From positions 1 through 11,789 of the forward strand of contig DEHW01000033.1 of assembly GCA_002352135.1 (NCBI GenBank): DNA of 11,789 nt. Reading direction: 5' to 3'. The stretch is from Lysobacterales bacterium UBA2790 (lineage in GTDB: Bacteria > Pseudomonadota > Gammaproteobacteria > Xanthomonadales > Xanthomonadaceae). Each line of letters opens with the position of its first letter. Position 1 is the stretch's first letter. This document shows positions 7,075-11,789 of this stretch, piece after piece. The notes under the pieces are model-generated. The model made no database searches, was not told the DNA's origin, and saw only the letters and a list, made by a program, of their open reading frames with translations. The translations under genes were made by a program, and so were the position numbers.

Positions 7075-7551
7075 ATGATCGAGCGGCAAGAGAAGGATGG
7101 CGACCGCGAGGCGAGCGTTTGGCTGCTCAAACCGAATCGTTCCTTTTCCCGTCGCCAGATGCTTGGATTTCTCATCCTGGTGTCGTCGATCTCAGTCTCG
7201 GTAGCGGTCATCAGCTGGCTTTGCGGTAACGCGTTTGCACCGCTGTTCGCGATGCTTGAGCTGAGTGTGCTGGGTGCGTGTTTTTTACTGATCGCGCGAT
7301 CCGGTCAATCGGTCGAGGTTGTCGAGTTCGCTGGCGGTCAAGTGTTGGTCAGCAGGTTGCCAGGTGTCGGGCGCGTGTTTGCCGAGGCGCTTGGCTGGGT
7401 TTCGATACAGCGAGGTGCTGAAGGACGGATTCGGCTTTCAGCGCGAGGCAGAGTGGTTGAGGTGGGTGCGTTTCTGGGGGAGGACGAACGAGCGATTCTC
7501 GGGTCCGAACTTCAGGAGGCGCTGGCAGCGGCGCGCCGCCGCAAGGAATGA
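7075..7551 (+). CDS. DUF2244 family membrane protein
   Basis: This is a 158-residue inner-membrane protein of the DUF2244 family, whose biochemical role is not established. The N-terminal segment contains WLLKPNRSFSRRQ, the start-of-domain motif in which a polar N-R-S-hydrophobic stretch precedes the membrane. Two hydrophobic helices follow (about 30-48 and 54-74). The soluble C-terminal half has the VEVVEF strand and ends with VEVGAFLGEDERAILGSELQEAL and a basic tail. The family is repeatedly found at the head of cytochrome c oxidase clusters in Proteobacteria, and this copy is the first gene of one. Its TGA overlaps an in-frame ATG of the next gene (ATGA), so the two are coupled. The start is uncertain: GTG at 7063 is in frame and 12 bases upstream, but neither has a strong ribosome site. 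ATG 7075 has a GAAG three bases before it. Confidence 0.85.
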   Translation: MIERQEKDGDREASVWLLKPNRSFSRRQMLGFLILVSSISVSVAVISWLCGNAFAPLFAMLELSVLGACFLLIARSGQSVEVVEFAGGQVLVSRLPGVGRVFAEALGWVSIQRGAEGRIRLSARGRVVEVGAFLGEDERAILGSELQEALAAARRRKE

Positions 7552-7574
7552 ATCGGTTCAATCGGGATGATGGA

Positions 7575-8468
7575 ATGAAGCAGTCATTTGGAATCAAGGT
7601 GGCACTGAGCTTGGGATTGCTCCTGATGTCGGCAATGGCTTGGGGCAATCCCGAACCGTGGCAGCTGAACATGACCGAAGGCGTTACCCAGTCCGCGGCG
7701 GAAGTGCACAACCTGCACATGATCATCCTCTGGATCTGCGTCGTGATCGGTCTGATCGTGTTTGGGGCGATGGCGATCGCGATTGTGCGTTTCAGAAAGT
7801 CGAAGGGTGCGGTTGCGGCTACCTGGAGTCACAACACCACCGCCGAGATCATCTGGACCGTCATCCCCGTGTTGATCCTTCTGGCCGTGGCGTGGCCGGC
7901 GACCAGCACGATTTTCCGCATGGCGGACACCACGGAGTCCGAGATGACGGTGAAGATCACCGGCTACCAGTGGATGTGGCGCTACGAAATCGTCAACTAC
8001 AAGGGTCAGGACGGACAGCTCAACTTCGTCAGCCGTCTTGATCGAGACAGCGATCAGACGCGGCAGCGTGGCTCCGGCAAGAATCCGGCAGATGTGCAGG
8101 TGGATGGCGAGAATGTGTACCTGTTGAACGTGGACCGTCCGCTGGTCCTGCCAACCGACACCAAAATCCGTTTCGTGATCACCGCTGACGATGTCATCCA
8201 CTCCTGGTGGGTGCCGGTACTCGGTTGGAAGCAGGACGCCATCCCCGGCGTGATCAACGAATCCTGGACTCTGATCCAGAAGCCGGGCGTGTATCGCGGC
8301 CAGTGCGCCGAGCTGTGCGGCAAGGACCATGGTTTCATGCCGATCGTCGTGGAAGCCGTGCCGCCCGCTGAATTTGAACAATGGCTTGCCGCCGAGCAAC
8401 TCAAGCTAGATGACGCAGCGCGCACGGCTCAGAACACTGCGAGTGGCACGTCGCCCGCCAAGGGCTGA
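7575..8468 (+). CDS. ctaC: Cytochrome c oxidase subunit II (CuA subunit)
   Basis: Subunit II accepts electrons from cytochrome c at its periplasmic CuA centre and passes them to heme a in subunit I. The 297-residue product has a signal peptide (residues 1-24), two transmembrane helices (about 48-72 and 91-110), and a periplasmic cupredoxin domain. The aromatic electron-entry motif YQWMWRYE is at 131-138. All CuA ligands are present: His209 (VIHSWW), Cys244, Glu246, Cys248, His252 and Met255 within [12 protein letters not shown]. There is no fused cytochrome c domain, so it takes electrons from a separate cytochrome. ATG 7575 is chosen because it starts a normal signal peptide and has GGGA seven bases upstream. 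An in-frame ATG at 7548, overlapping the DUF2244 stop, would add nine residues and cannot be excluded. It is followed by ctaD after 38 bases. Confidence 0.97.
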   Translation: MKQSFGIKVALSLGLLLMSAMAWGNPEPWQLNMTEGVTQSAAEVHNLHMIILWICVVIGLIVFGAMAIAIVRFRKSKGAVAATWSHNTTAEIIWTVIPVLILLAVAWPATSTIFRMADTTESEMTVKITGYQWMWRYEIVNYKGQDGQLNFVSRLDRDSDQTRQRGSGKNPADVQVDGENVYLLNVDRPLVLPTDTKIRFVITADDVIHSWWVPVLGWKQDAIPGVINESWTLIQKPGVYRGQCAELCGKDHGFMPIVVEAVPPAEFEQWLAAEQLKLDDAARTAQNTASGTSPAKG

Positions 8469-8506
8469 TTGCGGTCGATCAAAGAATCTACTCAGAGGGA
8501 TACCAG

Positions 8507-10123
8507 ATGGCGACGACGCACGCGGATCACCACGACGATCACCACGACCACAAGCCAAGCGGCTTCTTTCAGCGCTGGGTGTTGTCCACCAACCACAAAG
8601 ACATCGGCACGCTGTATCTGGTGTTCGCGCTGATCATGTTCCTGGTCGGCGGCGCGATGGCCTTGATCATTCGAGCCGAACTGTTTCAGCCCGGCCTGCA
8701 GTTGGTTGACCCCGAGTTCTTCAACCAAATGACCACCATGCACGCCCTGGTGATGATCTTCGGTGCGGTCATGCCTGCCTTCGTGGGGCTGGCCAACTGG
8801 ATGGTGCCGTTGATGATCGGCGCGCCGGACATGGCGTTGCCGCGCATGAACAACTGGTCATTCTGGATCATGCCGTTTGCATTCGGTCTGTTGCTCTTGA
8901 CCTTGTTTGTTCCCGGTGGTGGTCCGGCGGGTGGCTGGACGCTGTATCCGCCGCTGTCCTTGCAGGGCGGCAACAATGTGGCAATGACGATCTTTGCGAT
9001 TCACATGATGGGCGTCAGCTCGATCATGGGCGCGATCAACATCATCGCGACCATCCTGAACATGCGCGCGCCTGGCATGGATCTGTTGAAGATGCCGATC
9101 TTTGTCTGGGCCTGGTTGATCACAGCCTTCCTGTTGATTGCCGTCATGCCGGTCTTGGCCGGTGCGGTGACGATGCTGCTGACCGACAAATTCTTCCTGA
9201 CCAGCTTCTTTAATGCGGCGGGCGGTGGCGATCCGGTGATGTTCCAGCACATCTTCTGGTTCTTTGGGCACCCCGAGGTCTACATCATGATCCTGCCGGC
9301 TTTTGGCGTGGTCAGTGAGATCATCCCGACGTTCGCCCGCAAGCCGCTGTTCGGCTATCAGGCGATGGTGTACGCCACGGCATCCATTGCGTTCCTTTCC
9401 TTCATCGTCTGGGCGCACCACATGTTCACTGTGGGCATGCCGATGGGCGGTGAACTGTTCTTCATGTACGCGACGATGTTGATCGCGGTGCCCACCGGCG
9501 TGAAGGTCTTCAACTGGGTGTCGACGATCTGGAAGGGTTCGATGACCTTTGAAACCCCGATGTTGTTCGCGCTGGGTTTCGTTGTCCTGTTCACGATCGG
9601 CGGATTCTCCGGCCTGATGCTGGCCATCGTTCCGGCTGACTTCCAGTACCACGACACCTACTTCGTTGTTGCGCATTTCCACTATGTTCTGGTCACCGGT
9701 GCGGTGTTCTCGATCATGGCGGCCGCGTACTTCTGGCTGCCGAAGTGGACCGGCCACATGTACAACGAAACGCTCGGCAAGTGGCATTTCTGGCTCAGCG
9801 CCATTTCGGTCAATGTGCTGTTCTTCCCGCAGCATTTCCTTGGCTTGGCGGGCATGCCGCGCCGTATTCCGGATTACAACGTCGCCTTCGCTGATTTCAA
9901 CATGATCAGCACGATTGGTGGTTTTGCCTTCGGATTCTCGCAGTTGCTGTTCGTCTACATCGTGTGGCAGACCGCGCGTGGTGGGCAGAAGGCGACAGCC
10001 GGTGTTTGGGAAGGCGCGAAGGGATTGGAGTGGACTGTGCCCAGCCCCGCGCCGCATCACACCTTCAGCACGCCGCCGGTCATCGATGATGCGATGCTGG
10101 CTCATGGCAACACGGCTCACTGA
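8507..10123 (+). CDS. ctaD: Cytochrome c oxidase subunit I (aa3-type, heme-copper)
   Basis: This is the catalytic subunit of a type A1 heme-copper oxidase, 538 residues with about twelve membrane helices; it reduces oxygen to water and pumps protons. Metal ligands are all visible: His79 and His392 for the low-spin heme, His390 for the high-spin heme (VVAHFHYV), and His255, His304 and His305 for CuB. Tyr259 in GHPEVY is the residue expected to cross-link to His255. The D-channel Asp108 ([12 protein letters not shown]), Glu257 and the K-channel Lys333 (PTGVKVFNW) are intact, so pumping should be normal. A GAGGGA ribosome site precedes the ATG. Residues 5-15 form an Asp/His-rich tail (six His), on the cytoplasmic side if topology is normal. 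An orphan AAGGAG directly after the stop leads into a hairpin. Confidence 0.98.
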   Translation: MATTHADHHDDHHDHKPSGFFQRWVLSTNHKDIGTLYLVFALIMFLVGGAMALIIRAELFQPGLQLVDPEFFNQMTTMHALVMIFGAVMPAFVGLANWMVPLMIGAPDMALPRMNNWSFWIMPFAFGLLLLTLFVPGGGPAGGWTLYPPLSLQGGNNVAMTIFAIHMMGVSSIMGAINIIATILNMRAPGMDLLKMPIFVWAWLITAFLLIAVMPVLAGAVTMLLTDKFFLTSFFNAAGGGDPVMFQHIFWFFGHPEVYIMILPAFGVVSEIIPTFARKPLFGYQAMVYATASIAFLSFIVWAHHMFTVGMPMGGELFFMYATMLIAVPTGVKVFNWVSTIWKGSMTFETPMLFALGFVVLFTIGGFSGLMLAIVPADFQYHDTYFVVAHFHYVLVTGAVFSIMAAAYFWLPKWTGHMYNETLGKWHFWLSAISVNVLFFPQHFLGLAGMPRRIPDYNVAFADFNMISTIGGFAFGFSQLLFVYIVWQTARGGQKATAGVWEGAKGLEWTVPSPAPHHTFSTPPVIDDAMLAHGNTAH

Positions 10124-10159
10124 GAAGGAGTTGCCCCGCTCACCCAGTCGTGAGCGGGG
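10124..10159 (+). promoter_or_regulatory. Strong Shine-Dalgarno followed by a 10-bp hairpin
   Basis: GAAGGAG (10124-10130) begins immediately after the ctaD stop codon but has no start codon at normal distance. It is followed by a perfect ten-pair stem, 10134-10143 with 10150-10159 (CCCCGCTCAC and its complement), around a six-base loop CCAGTC. The next start codon is ATG 10170. If the hairpin forms, the Shine-Dalgarno is about 13 bases from that ATG; without it, 39 bases. There is no T-tract, so it is a poor terminator. It may bridge the ribosome site to the small gene, or mark an RNA-processing point between subunit and assembly genes. Confidence 0.6.
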
Positions 10160-10169
10160 TATCAAGATC

Positions 10170-10292
10170 ATGTCCGAATCCGAGACGATCCAGCGCCAGC
10201 GGGCAGCCGCCATGCGCACAGTGTGGATACTCGCTGGGGTGGCCCTGCTGGTTTACTTCGGTTTCATTGCCTCGGGCGTGATGGCTCGATGA
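10170..10292 (+). CDS. Small single-pass membrane protein of the oxidase cluster
   Basis: This is a 40-residue ORF between ctaD and ctaG. A short charged N-terminus (residues 1-16, with QRQR then a single Arg) leads into one hydrophobic helix (about 17-36) that ends in VMAR, so the product is predicted to be a single-span inner-membrane protein. Small ORFs of this type at this position in betaproteobacterial and gammaproteobacterial oxidase clusters are annotated as cytochrome oxidase small assembly proteins; the role is known mainly from linkage. Its TGA overlaps the ctaG ATG (ATGA), which argues that it is translated. No good ribosome site lies directly before the ATG (only AAG); the strong one lies across the upstream hairpin. 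A second in-frame ATG at 10212 would give 26 residues. Confidence 0.72.
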   Translation: MSESETIQRQRAAAMRTVWILAGVALLVYFGFIASGVMAR

Positions 10293-10891
10293 GCGCCGAA
10301 ATCAACGCATTGCAGCAGAATCGGATCATCCTTCGACGCGCCTTGGTTGCGTGCGTCGTGGCATTCGTTTTCGCGTTCTCGCTGGTGCCGCTGTACCGCG
10401 TGGCCTGTGAAAAGGTGTTCGGTATTCGGTTGGAGCAAACACCCACGGGTGAGGCGAAGGTGGCAGGCTACAGCGTCGACACGACACGTTGGGTGACGGT
10501 CGAGTTCGATGCGGCGGTCAATTCAAAGCTCTCGTGGGGATTCTGGTCGGAGCAGTCCAGTCTGCGGGTGCATCCTGGTGAGTTGGTCGAGGCGATGTTC
10601 TACGCGCGAAACGACGATACTTCGATCATCGTTGGCCAAGCGGTGCCAAGCGTCGCGCCCGCGCAGGCATCGATCTACTTCAACAAGACTGAGTGTTTTT
10701 GTTTTACCGAACAACTATTGAACCCTGGCGAACAGCGACCCATGCCGGTTCGATTCGTGATTGATCCGGACTTGCCCGCGGACATCAGTACGCTCACTTT
10801 GTCATACACGTTTTACAACAATGAGCATGCGACCGCCCGCGAGGCGGCAGCGGCTGCGGCGACAGGAACGCCGGTTCACGCCAGTCTCTAG
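10289..10891 (+). CDS. ctaG: Cytochrome c oxidase assembly protein CtaG/Cox11
   Basis: This copper chaperone delivers copper to the CuB site of subunit I. The 200-residue protein has one N-terminal membrane helix (about 17-37) ending in the family motif VPLYRVACEK with Cys40, then a periplasmic immunoglobulin-like domain. The copper-binding pair Cys136/Cys138 lies in TECFCFTEQ, preceded by the conserved GQAVPSVAP and FNK. LSYTFYN near 171-177 is also typical. The C-terminus is an alanine-rich tail (184-192) of no clear function. The start is the ATG overlapping the stop of the small membrane protein; the upstream extension of the frame to 10223 runs through that gene and is not real. Position directly after the oxidase subunits is the usual arrangement. 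Confidence 0.97.
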   Translation: MSAEINALQQNRIILRRALVACVVAFVFAFSLVPLYRVACEKVFGIRLEQTPTGEAKVAGYSVDTTRWVTVEFDAAVNSKLSWGFWSEQSSLRVHPGELVEAMFYARNDDTSIIVGQAVPSVAPAQASIYFNKTECFCFTEQLLNPGEQRPMPVRFVIDPDLPADISTLTLSYTFYNNEHATAREAAAAAATGTPVHASL

Positions 10892-10960
10892 TTTGTCCAA
10901 CTGAGCTGTTGAACCGGTGGCTTTTATTCACTAGTACTCGAAAGCAGGATGGGGAAGCGC

Positions 10961-11789
10961 ATGGCACAGACACATAACGCCAATGTCTACTACGTTCCAC
11001 ACAGCAGCCCATGGCCGATCGTTGGCGCCATTGCTATGTTCATCACCATGCTTGGTGTTGCCAGCTGGTTGAATGAGGCGGCGTGGGGCAAGTGGGTGTT
11101 CTTCGCTGGACTTGCAGCGATGATCTTCATGCTGGCGCGCTGGTTTGCCGATGTGATCAACGAATCGGTTGGCGGCTTTTACAACAAGCAGGTCGACACT
11201 TCCTTCCGTATGGGAATGGTGTGGTTCATCTTCTCGGAAGTCATGTTCTTTGCGGCGTTCTTTGGCGCATTGTTCTACGCGCGGACCTATTCGGTGCCGT
11301 GGCTGGGTGGAGCAGGCGATGGCGCTGCCACGCACCAATATCTTTGGTCTGGGTTTGAGGCAGCGTGGCCGAGTAACGGGCCGGCGGATATCGGGGGTGA
11401 GTTCAAGACCATTCCAGCGTGGGGCATTCCTTTGCTGAACACGCTCCTGTTGCTGGCATCAGGCGTCACCTTGACGATTGCCCACCACGCACTGAAGGCG
11501 GGCCATCGTGGGCAGTTGTTGATTCAACTGGCATTGACCGTCGCGTTGGGCGCGACGTTCATGTACTTCCAGGTCGAGGAATACATCCATGCCTACGGTG
11601 ACCTGAATCTGACTCTCGGTTCGGGAATCTACGGCTCGACGTTCTTCATGTTGACCGGTTTTCACGGCATGCATGTCACGCTGGGTGCGATCATGCTGAC
11701 GGTGATGTGGTTCCGTTGCGCGAAGGGGCATTTTGACCGTGACAATCACTTCGCGTTTGAAGCGGTCGCATGGTACTGGCACTTCGTTG
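10961..11789 (+). CDS. ctaE: Cytochrome c oxidase subunit III, 3' end beyond window
   Basis: Subunit III is a core membrane subunit that stabilises the oxidase and supports proton uptake. The frame is open to the last base, with 276 complete codons visible and no stop, so the gene runs out of the window; by family length only about 15 residues are missing. The N-terminus YYVPHSSPWPIVGA is typical. Conserved features include Glu93 in IFSEVMFFAAFF, IAHHALKAG (173-181), YFQVEEYIHAY, GFHGMHVTLGA (233-243), and WYWHFV at the very end. Seven helices are expected. The long periplasmic segment between helices 3 and 4 (112-153) is the form seen in related gammaproteobacterial proteins rather than a disruption. 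ATG 10961 is preferred, with GGGGAAG just upstream; an in-frame ATG at 10949 would add four residues. It follows ctaG after 69 bases with no terminator. Confidence 0.95.
   Translation, partial: MAQTHNANVYYVPHSSPWPIVGAIAMFITMLGVASWLNEAAWGKWVFFAGLAAMIFMLARWFADVINESVGGFYNKQVDTSFRMGMVWFIFSEVMFFAAFFGALFYARTYSVPWLGGAGDGAATHQYLWSGFEAAWPSNGPADIGGEFKTIPAWGIPLLNTLLLLASGVTLTIAHHALKAGHRGQLLIQLALTVALGATFMYFQVEEYIHAYGDLNLTLGSGIYGSTFFMLTGFHGMHVTLGAIMLTVMWFRCAKGHFDRDNHFAFEAVAWYWHFV

Noticed and set aside
8858..10219. Long minus-strand open frame of 453 codons opposite ctaD
   Set aside because: It is antisense to a fully conserved oxidase gene; its His/Arg/Asp/Gln-rich composition is the usual reverse-complement shadow of a membrane protein gene.
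11290..11420. Long loop between helices 3 and 4 of subunit III as a foreign insertion
   Set aside because: Related gammaproteobacterial subunit III proteins carry a comparable periplasmic segment, and the frame and codon use are unbroken.

Overview
The window reads as chromosome of a moderately GC-rich gammaproteobacterium. The order esterase, AlgZ/AlgR-type two-component pair, hemC, together with the cluster DUF2244, ctaC, ctaD, small membrane protein, ctaG, ctaE, fits the Pseudomonas/Xanthomonadales side of the class, with Xanthomonadales the more likely. That placement is an inference from gene content and order. No mobile element, CRISPR array, tRNA or rRNA is visible, and the region looks like core genome rather than an accessory island.

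Layout. (1) Bases 1-2952, plus strand: the 3' end of an alpha/beta-hydrolase esterase, a LytS/AlgZ-type histidine kinase, a LytTR response regulator of the AlgR type and hemC (porphobilinogen deaminase). All three junctions are stop/start overlaps of 4 bases, so this is a tightly coupled operon. It ends at a perfect 18-bp hairpin at 2966-3005. (2) Bases 3011-5617, minus strand: an SLC13-type anion permease with two RCK_C (TrkA-C) domains, followed downstream by a DUF481 (YdiY-like) outer-membrane beta-barrel protein. (3) Bases 5618-6019: a divergent intergenic region with no convincing gene. (4) Bases 6020-6895, plus: a lipoprotein with a YbaY-like domain and an unrecognised C-terminal domain. 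(5) Bases 7000-11789, plus: an aa3-type cytochrome c oxidase operon. It begins with a candidate promoter and an FNR/Anr-like dyad, then a DUF2244 membrane protein, ctaC (subunit II), ctaD (subunit I), a 40-residue membrane protein, ctaG (Cox11 copper chaperone) and ctaE (subunit III). The last of these is open at the window end.

How the genes work together. The oxidase block encodes the three core subunits of a terminal oxidase plus the chaperone that loads CuB. HemC makes the first tetrapyrrole of heme synthesis, but it is in a separate operon about 4 kb away. The kinase/regulator pair probably senses an envelope or surface cue, as AlgZ/AlgR does. Nothing here amounts to a clearly new biological system. 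The most interesting points are the FNR-like dyad placed at the presumed transcription start of the oxidase operon, the hairpin lying between a strong Shine-Dalgarno and the 40-residue ORF, the unknown C-terminal domain of the lipoprotein, a calcium-loop-like insert in the DUF481 barrel, and hemC ending its operon without hemD.
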